From Bacteroidales bacterium (lineage in GTDB: Bacteria > Bacteroidota > Bacteroidia > Bacteroidales > Dysgonomonadaceae), in assembly GCA_012838585.1 (NCBI GenBank), contig DUPB01000152.1, forward strand, positions 1 through 53,729: a DNA stretch of 53,729 nt, given 5' to 3'. Below are positions 34,768 to 42,940 of this stretch, piece by piece. The position numbers and the translations under genes are program-made. How positions within the stretch are numbered: the stretch's first letter is position 1; each line of letters begins with the position of its first letter. The notes under the pieces were generated by a model. That model was not told where the DNA came from, made no database searches, and saw only the letters and a program-made list of their open reading frames with translations.

Positions 34768-37137
34768 CTATCTCATCTTTTTCTTCAAAGGTTTCCGACC
34801 CATCTTAAACACCAACTCACCTCCCTGGATGAGGTCACTGTGAAGCAGGTTGTAGTCGCTGAGGAGCTTCCCGTTTATGGTCACCTGTAGGACGTAGATG
34901 TTTTTTTCATCGTAGTTCTCTACTTTTATCACCAGCTCCTTGCCATCCGCGAGCTGTATCGTGGCCTCCTTCACGGAGGGTGAGCCGATAGCGTATTGCC
35001 CCGACGCGGGCGCAACAGGGTAGAAGCCTAGTGAAGAGAAGATATACCAGGCGGACATCTGCCCGCAGTCGTCGTTGCCACACAGCCCATCCGGTTTGTT
35101 CAGGTACATGGTGTTCTTGATCTGATGGACCCGCTCCTGCGTTTTCCAGGGCTTGCCGGCCCAGTTGTAGAGGTAGGGCACGTGGTGGCTCGGTTCGTTG
35201 CCATGCACGTAACAACCAATCAGTCCATGCCGGGTAACATCTTCGGTTTCGGCGAAGTACTTATCCGGTAGATACATGGTGAACAGGGTGTCCAGGTAGT
35301 CCGCGAACCGTTTGTTACCCCCTATTCTTTCGATGAGCGCGGGCACATCGTGCGGCACGTAGAGCGAGTAGTTCCACGCGTTGCCCTCGATGAACCCCTC
35401 GTTGGCCGTGTGGAGCGGGTCGAAGGGCGTTTTCCAGCTCCCATCACTGTTCTTCGCGCCGATGAAGCCGGTCTCCTCGTTAAACAGGTTCTTCCAGTTA
35501 TGGGAGCGTTTTTCGAACTGCTCGGCCACTTGGGTGTTCCCTAAGGAGTGTGCCAGTTGCGCGATCGTCCAATCGTCGTACGCGTATTCCAGCGTCATCG
35601 AGGAGCCATTCACGCTTTTGTCGAACGGCACGTATCCCAACCTCATGTAGTCGTCGATGTTGCCGTAGTTTTGGTAGGACGCCGAAGAGACGCACGCCTC
35701 TAACGCCCGGTGCGGGTCGAATCCCCGGATGCCGTTTATCCACGCGTCGGCAATCACCGGCACGGCATGGTAGCCAATCATGCACCAGTTCTCGTTTCCG
35801 AAGTGGCTCCATACTGGCAGCGACTTATGCACGCTCTGGTCGTAATGGGCCAACATGGAGTTAATCATATCGCTCGTACGTTCCGGCTGTATGATGGTTA
35901 ACAGCGGGTGCAGCGCCCGGTAGGTGTCCCACAGCGAGAAGATGGAGTAGTTGACAAACCCGTCCGCCTGGTGTACCTGGTGATCAATCCCCCGGTATTG
36001 ACCATCCACGTCCATGTAGACGATGGGGTTGATAAAGGTGTGGTACAGCGAGGTGTAGAAGGTCTCTTTCTTTTCGGGCGATGCCTCAATCTTGATTCTT
36101 TCCAGCTCCTTTTGCCATTTCGCCTTCGCTTCGTTCTTCACCCGGTCAAAATCGAAATGAGGCACTTCGGCGTAAAGGTTTTTCAGTGCTCCTTCGGTGC
36201 TGACGGCCGAAAGGGCGAATTTGATCTTGATTTGCTCTCCCTCTTCCGTTTTGAAGTCGAAGTAGGTCTTCAGCTTCCTACCCGCCATTTCGGGGAAATT
36301 GTTCTCCTGGTCGAACTTGCGCCAGAAACCCCGGTAAATCAGGTTTTCTTCGTTTCGGCAACCCCAATTTTCGATGGGTTTTGAAAAGACCATGGCGAAG
36401 TAGAGGTAGTTGGTGCGCGCCCATCCGCTGGTAATGCGGTAGCCCGTCACCAGCGTGTCGTTGTGCACCCACACCTGCGACCACAATACCTTCCCGTCGT
36501 AATTATAGATCCCGTGCGTTAAGTCGAGTATAATGTGCGCGTCGTCGCTTTTTGGGAAGGTGTATTGATGAAAGCCAACATGCTCGGTGGTGGTCAGTTC
36601 GGCGTCAATATCGTAATCTTCTAATGTTACCCGATAGTATCCGGGGATAGCCGTTTCGGTTTCGTGGCTAAAACGCGAACGATAGCCATTCTCCGGTTTA
36701 TCAGCTGTGCCCGGATTCAGCCTCAACTCCCCGGTTGTGGGCATAATCAAAAAGTCTCCCAAGTCGGAGTGTCCCGTACCGCTGAAATGGGTGTGGCTGA
36801 ACCCCACGATGGTGGGGTCGTTGTATTGGTAGCCAGCACAGTAGCGGTATACCGTTCCGGTGTATTTTCCATCGGGACCGGCGTATGGGATGGTGTCCGT
36901 GTCGGGGCTAAGTTGTACCATGCCAAAGGGGACGGTCGCCCCGGGGAACACGTGTCCCATCTCCTGGGTACCGATCATGGGATTCACGTAGCGCGTGAGG
37001 TCCTCCATCTTTTGCTGCGCGGTTAACGACCCAACAGCGCATAGCATGCATAGCAGCGCAATAACCATGTTGTGGCGCATGTTCTTCGTTTTTTTCATCG
37101 TCTCTGAGTTGTTATCTTGTATCTTTTTAGTTTTCAT
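34768..37137 (-). CDS. Alpha-mannosidase-type hydrolase, GH92
   Basis: A 789-residue exported enzyme. The family is clear from RYVNPMIGTQEMGHVFPGAT (about 49-68), FSHTHFSGTGHSDLGD, SIFSLWDTYRALHPLLTI, EGNAWNYSLYVPHD, HGNEPSHHVPYLYNWAGKPW and GNDDCGQMSAWYIFSSLGFYPV; the last three hold the calcium and catalytic carboxylate region. GH92 enzymes are calcium-dependent, inverting exo-alpha-mannosidases. ATG 37137 overlaps the stop of the truncated GH28-like gene by 4 bases (ATGA), implying translational coupling; an internal ATG at 37098 gives a shorter, more typical signal peptide. Mannose as the natural sugar is inferred from the family. Confidence 0.92.
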   Translation of the reverse strand: MKTKKIQDNNSETMKKTKNMRHNMVIALLCMLCAVGSLTAQQKMEDLTRYVNPMIGTQEMGHVFPGATVPFGMVQLSPDTDTIPYAGPDGKYTGTVYRYCAGYQYNDPTIVGFSHTHFSGTGHSDLGDFLIMPTTGELRLNPGTADKPENGYRSRFSHETETAIPGYYRVTLEDYDIDAELTTTEHVGFHQYTFPKSDDAHIILDLTHGIYNYDGKVLWSQVWVHNDTLVTGYRITSGWARTNYLYFAMVFSKPIENWGCRNEENLIYRGFWRKFDQENNFPEMAGRKLKTYFDFKTEEGEQIKIKFALSAVSTEGALKNLYAEVPHFDFDRVKNEAKAKWQKELERIKIEASPEKKETFYTSLYHTFINPIVYMDVDGQYRGIDHQVHQADGFVNYSIFSLWDTYRALHPLLTIIQPERTSDMINSMLAHYDQSVHKSLPVWSHFGNENWCMIGYHAVPVIADAWINGIRGFDPHRALEACVSSASYQNYGNIDDYMRLGYVPFDKSVNGSSMTLEYAYDDWTIAQLAHSLGNTQVAEQFEKRSHNWKNLFNEETGFIGAKNSDGSWKTPFDPLHTANEGFIEGNAWNYSLYVPHDVPALIERIGGNKRFADYLDTLFTMYLPDKYFAETEDVTRHGLIGCYVHGNEPSHHVPYLYNWAGKPWKTQERVHQIKNTMYLNKPDGLCGNDDCGQMSAWYIFSSLGFYPVAPASGQYAIGSPSVKEATIQLADGKELVIKVENYDEKNIYVLQVTINGKLLSDYNLLHSDLIQGGELVFKMGRKPLKKKMR

Positions 37138-37883
37138 CTTTTGGCTTGCAGTTTCTTCCCCTTGGCATTGATGCTCTCTTTCACCGACACGTTTGTCGAT
37201 GCCTTGTCCGCCTTCACCTCGTTGCCCGCGGTGTCCATGTAGGCCTTTTCGAGGGTGACGTCGTGGCAGTTAGTGATGACCATGCCCCGGCTGTCGGGTA
37301 CTGTCCGGCTCTCTACCGTAATGCCGCGGATGGTCACCCCCTTGCAGTTAGAGTAGCGCTGCACGTCCCCGCAGGCGTTCCTCAGGATGATTCCCTCCAG
37401 GTTGACGTTGTTGCACCGGTTGAAGTGAATCAGTGCCGGTTTGTTTTGCAACTCACTCTCCGGCAGGTAGCCTTTCTCCACTTGGTCGGTGAGGCTCTTC
37501 AATACCCCTTGCCCATTCCCTTCGATCACCCCTTTGCCGGTGATGCTAATGTTCACCATGCTGTCTGCCAGGATAAGTGCCGGGATGGCGTTCACGCGAA
37601 AGTAGTCATAAATCGAAGGAAATGCAACCAGTACGGCGCCTTCATGCAGTTGGATGGTGACGTTGGACTTCAGGTGGAAGCTACCGGTGAGGTAACGTCC
37701 CACGTGGAAGTTGAGTTGACCGCCCCCGTTGGCGCTGATGTAATCGATGGCGTACTGGATGGATGCCGTGTTCAGGGTGACACCGTCTGATTTGATGTCG
37801 AACAGGGATGCTGGGTAGTCTTTCGCGGAGAGGTGACAAAGGGTCATCAGCGCCAGCAGTGTAACAGCTATTTTTTTCTTCAT
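37134..37883 (-). CDS. Truncated GH28-like beta-helix protein lacking catalytic residues
   Basis: A 249-residue secreted protein (ATG at 37883, MKKKIAVTLLALMTLCHLSA; a start at 37928 is less likely). It aligns along its whole length with the first half of the two neighbours at 38017 and 39517 (SIQYAIDYI, GRYLTGSFHLKSNVTI, NISITGKGVIEGNG, GITLRN-like), but where they have NNDGLDIVDC and DAADDAICFKS it has DSRGMVITNC and DTAGNEVKADK, so all the acidic catalytic residues are lost. It then ends with a basic tail (KGKKLQAKR) about 225 residues early. There is no frameshift or stop inside the retained part, and the gene is coupled to GH92 by an ATGA overlap, so it looks kept as a binding or scaffold protein rather than decaying. 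Confidence 0.85.
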   Translation of the reverse strand: MKKKIAVTLLALMTLCHLSAKDYPASLFDIKSDGVTLNTASIQYAIDYISANGGGQLNFHVGRYLTGSFHLKSNVTIQLHEGAVLVAFPSIYDYFRVNAIPALILADSMVNISITGKGVIEGNGQGVLKSLTDQVEKGYLPESELQNKPALIHFNRCNNVNLEGIILRNACGDVQRYSNCKGVTIRGITVESRTVPDSRGMVITNCHDVTLEKAYMDTAGNEVKADKASTNVSVKESINAKGKKLQAKR

Positions 37884-37929
37884 TTTGGCTCTTTTTTTAA
37901 CGGATGAAAAGGATAGAGTTTTAAGCAAT

Positions 37930-38011
37930 CGGGCAAAGCTTTAACGGTCGAATGTGCTAAAACTTTAGTGATTAACCGGGCAAAAGCTTTAACGGTTGAA
38001 CGGAGCTAAAG
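37930..38011. repeat. Two tandem copies of a 35-base repeat upstream of the truncated GH28-like gene
   Basis: The string CGGGCAAA(A)GCTTTAACGGT followed by a GAA and GCTAAA block occurs at 37930 and again at 37977 (47-base period). It fills the 133-base gap between two GH28-like genes and might be duplicated operators or a relic of the gene duplication. Confidence 0.6.
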
Positions 38012-38016
38012 CACCA

Positions 38017-39504
38017 TTACTGCATCGTCACGTTTTTGGAGCGGTTTTGAATGATCTGCTCTTTCTTCTCGCTATCGGGTTCAATGAACTCCACGTCGCG
38101 GAAGGTGGCGCCATCCACGTTGTCAATCACGATCGCGGGGCGATAATCCTTTTTTTCGGCCACCAGCCGCACGTTGTCAAGCACCAAGCCATCGATGTGA
38201 CGCACGTAGAACCCCCACGCGGGTAGCTCCTTCCATTGCGAGAACTCCGGGTACCTGGCCCGCATGTCGGGGATGCTATCCAGTTCCGCCTGGCTGGTGC
38301 CGCGGTAGGCGTAGAGCGGGTTGCCGCCACCCGGGTAGACAATTTCGATGTTCTTCAGCACCACCTCCTCTATCTTGTAGTCTGGCAGCCCAAAAAGGAT
38401 GGCGGGGGAGATGTTGCGCGGGTTGTCCTCCACCGGCCCTTCGTAGTTGTACCCCGCGTCGGGTTTGGTCGGAGGCACCTCCGCGTAAACGTTGGAGATA
38501 CGGATGTTCTTCATACTGGGTTTCTTGCCTTGGCTCCAGCGTTCCCCGATGCGCAGGAAGATCACGTTACCGGTGTTGATGGAGCGGATGCTGTCCACCA
38601 CGATATTTTCCACGAGCCCCCCGTCGACGGCCGCGAAGGTGATGGCAGAGCGGAAGGTGTCGAATATGGTGACGTTCTTGATGGTAAAGTTCCTGAATCC
38701 CCCGCGGGAGACCGTTCCGAACTTGATCCCGTTCGCGCTGGAGCGTCCCACGCAGTTTTCCACCACCACGTTCTGGCAGATGCTGTTGGCGTCGTGCGAC
38801 TTGAAGCAGATAACGTCGTCCGCGGCGTCGAAGTAGGAGTTCTTGATGATTACCCCATCGCAATCCACGATATCGATCCCGTCGTTGTTCCAGTATGCCT
38901 TGCTATCCACGCGGATACCATCCACGTAGACGTTTTTGCACTGGTCGTAGGTCTGGTTCCAGCTGGCCGGGTCACGCAGGGTGATGCCGGTGACGGTCAC
39001 GTTCACGCACTCCCGGAAGTAGATGTTTTCCGGTCGCCTCCACTCCCTGGGCCTGTCCAGTAGCAGCTCATCTTCAAAAACGCCGCGATGGATGAGGCTC
39101 ACCAGGTTGTTGGCCGTGGTGAATCCCCGCCCGTTGATGGTTCCCTGCCCCGTGATCCCGATGTTCTCCTGGTTTATGGCAAATATCATGGCCGACCACT
39201 TGACCTTGGGGTCGATCATGTAATCGAGCGGGTTGGTGGATCCCAGAAGGGTCGCCCCCGGTTCCAGGTGGAGGGTCACGTTTGACTTCAGGTAAATGCT
39301 TCCCGTCACGTAGTTGCCCACTTGGAAAACGAGCCGTCCACCCCCGTTTTCGCTTACATGGTCGATGGCCCGTTGTAGGGTTCGGGTGTTGATCGTTTTG
39401 CCGTCGGGCTTGGCGCCAAAGTCGTCCACGTTGTAATCCCTCGCCTGAATATGGGGGGCAAGGGCGATGAACAGGATTGATAATAGGCTGCTTATCTTAT
39501 TCAT
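38017..39504 (-). CDS. GH28-family-like right-handed beta-helix hydrolase
   Basis: A 495-residue secreted protein (signal peptide to about HIQA, residue 21) with a polygalacturonase-type parallel beta-helix. The acidic motifs of GH28 are present as YWNNDGIDIVDC and FDAADDVICFKSHD, but the third motif, usually GHG, is replaced by SSANGIKFGT, and the RIK motif is not evident (LRIGERW is nearest). Classical GH28 enzymes hydrolyse galacturonan or rhamnogalacturonan with inversion; this variant may act on a different uronic acid or on rhamnogalacturonan-like linkages. It starts 12 bases after its close paralogue at 39517 and is followed by a truncated third copy. Alternative: a polysaccharide lyase or epimerase on the same fold. 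Confidence 0.82.
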   Translation of the reverse strand: MNKISSLLSILFIALAPHIQARDYNVDDFGAKPDGKTINTRTLQRAIDHVSENGGGRLVFQVGNYVTGSIYLKSNVTLHLEPGATLLGSTNPLDYMIDPKVKWSAMIFAINQENIGITGQGTINGRGFTTANNLVSLIHRGVFEDELLLDRPREWRRPENIYFRECVNVTVTGITLRDPASWNQTYDQCKNVYVDGIRVDSKAYWNNDGIDIVDCDGVIIKNSYFDAADDVICFKSHDANSICQNVVVENCVGRSSANGIKFGTVSRGGFRNFTIKNVTIFDTFRSAITFAAVDGGLVENIVVDSIRSINTGNVIFLRIGERWSQGKKPSMKNIRISNVYAEVPPTKPDAGYNYEGPVEDNPRNISPAILFGLPDYKIEEVVLKNIEIVYPGGGNPLYAYRGTSQAELDSIPDMRARYPEFSQWKELPAWGFYVRHIDGLVLDNVRLVAEKKDYRPAIVIDNVDGATFRDVEFIEPDSEKKEQIIQNRSKNVTMQ

Positions 39505-39516
39505 GATGATGGTTGC

Positions 39517-40989
39517 TTATTTTTGGGTGATTCGGGTCGATTGATGTTGTATGAAGTTTCTCCTTTTGCCCGGCACGTCGTAGATGACTCCCGATAACGT
39601 TGCCCCTTTCACGTCGTCGAACACGATGGCCGGACGGTAATCCTTCTCTTTTGCCTTCAGGGTCACGTTTTCCAGGGTGAGGTTGCTGGCGTGGCGCACG
39701 TAGAGCCCCCATGCCGGCAGCTCCTTCCAGTTGGAGAACTCGGGGTAAGAGTCGGTCATCTCCGGGATGGCGTCCAGGTCGGCCGGCTTCGTTCCCCGGT
39801 AGGCATAATTGGGGTTACTGCCGCCGGGGTAGACGATCTCGATATCGCGCAGGGTCACGTTGTTGATATCGACTCCCGGGATGCCGAAAATGATGGCAGG
39901 AGAGACGTTCCGGGGCAGGTCTTCCACCGGTCCCTCGTAGCCGTAACCCTGGTCGGGCTTCGTGGCGGGGATTTCCGCGTACAGGTTCTGGATGGTCACG
40001 TTACTGATGGTTCCCGGCCTCTCCTTGTTCCGGCGGGTACCGATGCGTAGGAAGATGGCGTTCCCGGTGTTGTACGCGTAGAGGCTGTCCACGAAGATGT
40101 TCTCCACCTTGCCCCCATCGGGGGTGGCGATGGTAATCGCGGAGCGGAACGTGTCGTACACCTTGTTGTTTATGATGCGGATGTTCTTGTAGCCACCCAG
40201 GGTGACCGTTCCGAACTTGATGCCGTTGGCGCTGGAGCGGGCCACGCAGTTGCGCACCTCGATGTTTTCGCACCGCTTGCTGGCATCGTGCGATTTAAAG
40301 CAGATGGCATCGTCCGCTGCATCGAAAAACGAGTTGCTCACCACTACCTCCTTGCAGTCCACGATGTCCAGCCCGTCGTTGTTCCAGAAGGCTTTGCTGT
40401 CGACGGTAATCCCATCAATCCTCAAATACTCGCACTGGTCGTACGTCTGCACCCAAAAAGCGGTGTTCCTGAGGGTGATGCCGCTGATGGAAACGTTGTT
40501 GCATTCCCGGAAGTAGATACCGTGTGGCCGTCTGTTTGCCGGGCGATCCAACTGCATGGGGTCGTCAAGTATCCCCTTGTGTATCTGGTCGGTGAGGTTG
40601 TATGCCACCTCGAACCCCTGTCCATCAATCACCCCTTTTCCAGAGATAGAGATGTTGGAGGCATCCTTGGCGTATACCAACGCCGGGTAGGGATTGTCGA
40701 TGTTGTAATCGTAGATATTGGTGGACCCCACCAGGATGGCCCCCTCGCGAAGCACGATATGCACGTTCGATTTCAGCTCGATGGTGCCGGTGAGGTAGCG
40801 CCCCACGTAGAAGACCAGGGTATCCCCGCCCGTTTCATGGATGTAGTCGATTGCCTTCTGGATAGAGGTGGTGTTCAACGTGGTGCCGTTGGACTTGATA
40901 CCAAAGTACGATGCCTTGTACTGTTTCGCAGAGACGTGGCAAACGGTTGTCAGCGCCAGTAATAGAATAATGTATTTCAATCGGTTCAT
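39517..40989 (-). CDS. GH28-family-like right-handed beta-helix hydrolase
   Basis: A 490-residue secreted paralogue of the protein at 38017 (signal peptide to about HVSA, residue 21). Beta-helix turns repeat through the middle (NISISGKGVIDGQG, VSISGITLRNTAFW, YLRIDGITVDSKAFW), with the acidic motifs FWNNDGLDIVDC and FDAADDAICFKSHD and the same GHG replacement (SSANGIKFGT). Its C-terminal region (ATKPDQGYGYEGPVEDLPRN) is also shared with the neighbour. It is the first gene of the block running into the second GH28-like gene, the truncated copy and GH92, 142 bases after the AbiE terminator side, so a promoter probably lies in that gap although none was clear. Confidence 0.85.
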   Translation of the reverse strand: MNRLKYIILLLALTTVCHVSAKQYKASYFGIKSNGTTLNTTSIQKAIDYIHETGGDTLVFYVGRYLTGTIELKSNVHIVLREGAILVGSTNIYDYNIDNPYPALVYAKDASNISISGKGVIDGQGFEVAYNLTDQIHKGILDDPMQLDRPANRRPHGIYFRECNNVSISGITLRNTAFWVQTYDQCEYLRIDGITVDSKAFWNNDGLDIVDCKEVVVSNSFFDAADDAICFKSHDASKRCENIEVRNCVARSSANGIKFGTVTLGGYKNIRIINNKVYDTFRSAITIATPDGGKVENIFVDSLYAYNTGNAIFLRIGTRRNKERPGTISNVTIQNLYAEIPATKPDQGYGYEGPVEDLPRNVSPAIIFGIPGVDINNVTLRDIEIVYPGGSNPNYAYRGTKPADLDAIPEMTDSYPEFSNWKELPAWGLYVRHASNLTLENVTLKAKEKDYRPAIVFDDVKGATLSGVIYDVPGKRRNFIQHQSTRITQK

Positions 40990-41061
40990 GTTTTCCTATT
41001 TACCTGTTTTTTCACTGTTTTTCCTTGTTTTGAATTGTTGCATTAAGAATTGAGTTCCCTT

Positions 41062-41082
41062 AAAAAAACCTGTTTTCACAGG
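41062..41082 (-). terminator. Intrinsic terminator of the AbiE operon
   Basis: On minus: CCTGT GAAA ACAGG followed by seven T residues, 50 bases beyond the toxin stop codon. A further outer pairing (GAGT, CCCT with AGGGACTC) extends the structure. Confidence 0.75.
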
Positions 41083-41085
41083 GAC

Positions 41086-41120
41086 TCAAGTAAGCGTTAA
41101 AAAACTATCAAGTAAGCGTT
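41086..41120. repeat. Short direct repeat at the edge of the AbiE island
   Basis: TCAAGTAAGCGTT occurs at 41086-41098 and 41108-41120 (22-base period), between the terminator and the toxin stop codon. A related string CTCAAGCTTAAGCGG is found at about 44326-44340 on the other side of the island. Confidence 0.6.
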
Positions 41121-41131
41121 TCGCATCTATT

Positions 41132-41953
41132 TTATTCGAACTTTATCATATCAGCCAATTGCAGAAAATAATCGTTCGACCATATTTCCAATTCTTCCGT
41201 GTTTTTTATAAATCGCACAACATCCTCTTTTACCATTTCAATATCTGTTGTGGCTAGTCGTTCTTTTAACTGGTGGATAAACTCCTCCCTGCTCATTTCA
41301 ATATCCTCAAATTGCCTGATTCGTTCTTGTAAGTGATTGAAATTTAACTTTACACCATTTCTAACATACCATTCAAAGTCATACCAATCACGTCCTTTTA
41401 CTCGCTGTTTCCATTTTCTGAATACAATCGCATGCATTTTTCCGGCATACAGATCCGGTAAGACAAAACAACGTGTCATAAATGAGTAAGGGAGCAACAA
41501 TAATTTTTGTTCAGTGTCAAATTTTATCGGTGGGTCAATATCCACTTCTATTTTGATTTTGACAGATTTTTCGGTTTGAAATTTTAAATCGTAAACCGCT
41601 GTATTGTCTTTTAAAAAAGCGGACTCTACCCGCCCGAATGTTCTTTTTTCTTTTTTTGAAATAACAACATCCTTTCCCACGGCATTAAATTCATTGATGA
41701 TCGATGGGAAATAATCTTCAAGCCGGAAATCAATGTTGGGTGCAATGAGTGAGAAATCCATATCTTCCGAAAAACGCTTCAACCCGTGAAAAATACGCAA
41801 GCAGGTGCCGCCGTAAAAAGCTGCCTTGTTGAAAAATCCGCCACGATAGAGTCCTGCAAGCGTAATTTCCTGCATCACTTCATAAGTGGCACTTGTCAGT
41901 TCGCTCTGTTTTTCTATCTTGTAGCGAGCCAACATTTGATTGAATACACTCAT
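41132..41953 (-). CDS. abiEii-like: AbiEii/AbiGii-type nucleotidyltransferase toxin
   Basis: A 273-residue toxin of type IV toxin-antitoxin systems. The nucleotidyltransferase core shows AAFYGGTCLRIFHGLKRFSEDMDF (GGT at 48-50, DMD at 64-66), the GSx10DxD-type signature of the DUF1814 family, and later KMHAIVFRKWKQRVKGRDWYDFEWY, which holds the conserved KxxD/DW block. AbiEii toxins add nucleotides to RNA such as tRNA and stop growth, for example in phage-infected cells. The start codon overlaps the antitoxin stop by 4 bases (ATGA), the usual order antitoxin then toxin. Base composition is clearly more AT-rich than the flanking glycan genes, a sign of transfer. Confidence 0.9.
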   Translation of the reverse strand: MSVFNQMLARYKIEKQSELTSATYEVMQEITLAGLYRGGFFNKAAFYGGTCLRIFHGLKRFSEDMDFSLIAPNIDFRLEDYFPSIINEFNAVGKDVVISKKEKRTFGRVESAFLKDNTAVYDLKFQTEKSVKIKIEVDIDPPIKFDTEQKLLLLPYSFMTRCFVLPDLYAGKMHAIVFRKWKQRVKGRDWYDFEWYVRNGVKLNFNHLQERIRQFEDIEMSREEFIHQLKERLATTDIEMVKEDVVRFIKNTEELEIWSNDYFLQLADMIKFE

Positions 41954-42573
41954 TGCTTCAACAATTTTATAAGGTTGTTTATCTCGGTCTTTTTCTTACT
42001 TACATACGCGCATTGCTCAAAGATGGCTTCATCCATTTTATAAAATTCATCCATATCAAGGCGTATATCTTCCTCTAGGTAGGTTTCCACGTTCTTTACA
42101 AACCGAAGCCGCAGTCTGGGCGTGTAAACAATTAAATCACACAACGCTTTTTCGGGTGAAGCTATCAGGTAAGCATAATCATCTTCTACAACTTGACGGA
42201 TACCGATAGGATAATAATTGGAAGCGCAATGAATGTATTCAAATCGCCCGATGCTATTTTCGTATAATTTTGAAGCTTTGAATGTTAGTGAAGTTGTCGT
42301 ATGAACGGTTTCGGGAATAAGTCCATAGTGACGAAGCGCGGTTTGCATCGACACGTAAGAGGGTCCATAAAGGTGATTGGCAATTAATTCCACCGAGAGT
42401 AATCGTTCAGAAACCGTTGAAGAAACAACGTATAATCCCTTTTTTAGCCTTATTAAACTACCTTTTTGTTCAAGATTTGTAATTTTCTTTTGAGGATGTT
42501 TATAAGACGTGAAAAGAGTTTCCAGTACTCCTACATTTATCGGTACAATTCCAAATTGCTTTAATGCTTTCAT
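41950..42573 (-). CDS. abiEi-like: AbiEi-type antitoxin / transcriptional regulator
   Basis: A 207-residue antitoxin with an N-terminal winged-helix part (ITNLEQKGSLIRLKKGLYVVS, about 32-52) and the typical AbiEi middle block ELIANHLYGPSYVSMQTALRHYGLIPE, followed by SPEKALCDLIVY. Such proteins neutralise the AbiEii nucleotidyltransferase and repress their own operon. It overlaps the toxin gene by 4 bases. On minus, a TATTTTTG box (42585-42578) lies only 5 bases before the ATG, so if it is the -7 element the mRNA would be almost leaderless. Confidence 0.88.
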   Translation of the reverse strand: MKALKQFGIVPINVGVLETLFTSYKHPQKKITNLEQKGSLIRLKKGLYVVSSTVSERLLSVELIANHLYGPSYVSMQTALRHYGLIPETVHTTTSLTFKASKLYENSIGRFEYIHCASNYYPIGIRQVVEDDYAYLIASPEKALCDLIVYTPRLRLRFVKNVETYLEEDIRLDMDEFYKMDEAIFEQCAYVSKKKTEINNLIKLLKQ

Positions 42574-42849
42574 ATTGCAAAAATAGTCTTTTTTTTGACA
42601 GATAACGCATTATTATTTCGTTTTCCATCAAAAAAGTGGCGATATTTTCTTTTTTCGCTTGAATGTTACTTACGCGTGCAATTTCCTCTGTTGCCTTTCA
42701 AAAGTAGTGTTACTACTAAAAAGGTGGACACAAAAGGTAGAGATTTCGGGGAAATCGGCATATAGCACATGAAAGATTTTAGGGAGATAGGCAAATGGTG
42801 CCTAAAAGATTTTAGGGAAATCGGCAAAATGGTTATATTTGTCGTGTAA
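42565..42849 (+). repeat. 33-base tandem repeat with coding character upstream of the ATPase
   Basis: Three imperfect units start at 42741, 42774 and 42807, exactly 33 bases (11 codons) apart. In one frame they read RDFGEIGI-stop, then KDFREIGK and KDFREIGK. The last two differ only by synonymous changes (GAG/GAA, ATA/ATC) within the eight residues. A mini-ORF ATG 42769 to TAA 42849 (26 residues) contains both. The same frame is open upstream from 42565 to the TAG at 42763, without an ATG. I do not recognise it; it looks like a relic or a short repeat peptide. Confidence 0.65.
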
Positions 42850-42940
42850 TACTTGATGAAACAGGTTGGGTATCACTATGAGGTGGTAGATTAAAAGGTT
42901 TAAGTACAGTGTTTTATGTGGCAGATATAACAAAAAGCGT
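42574..42940. other. 367-base gap between the divergent AbiE and ATPase genes
   Basis: Besides the 33-base repeats it holds a 6-bp dyad AGTAGT GTT ACTACT (42703-42717) and the likely ATPase promoter. No RNA gene is evident. Confidence 0.5.
42811..42841 (+). promoter_or_regulatory. Possible promoter of the ATPase gene
   Basis: TATATTTG at 42834-42841 matches the -7 TAnnTTTG element; upstream, TTTAG near 42811 is only a poor -33. Initiation would be about 95 bases before the ATPase ATG. Confidence 0.35.

Noticed and set aside
37134-37883. Calling the short GH28-like gene a pseudogene
   Set aside because: The retained part has no stop or frameshift, has a good signal peptide and is translationally coupled to GH92, so it was kept as a CDS.
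42578-42585. AbiE promoter box TATTTTTG
   Set aside because: No matching -33 element was found and it lies only 5 bases before the ATG, so it is mentioned but not listed as a feature.
42741-42830. Spaced repeats considered as a CRISPR array
   Set aside because: Only three imperfect units in direct tandem, with 33-base period and no separate unique spacers or cas genes.
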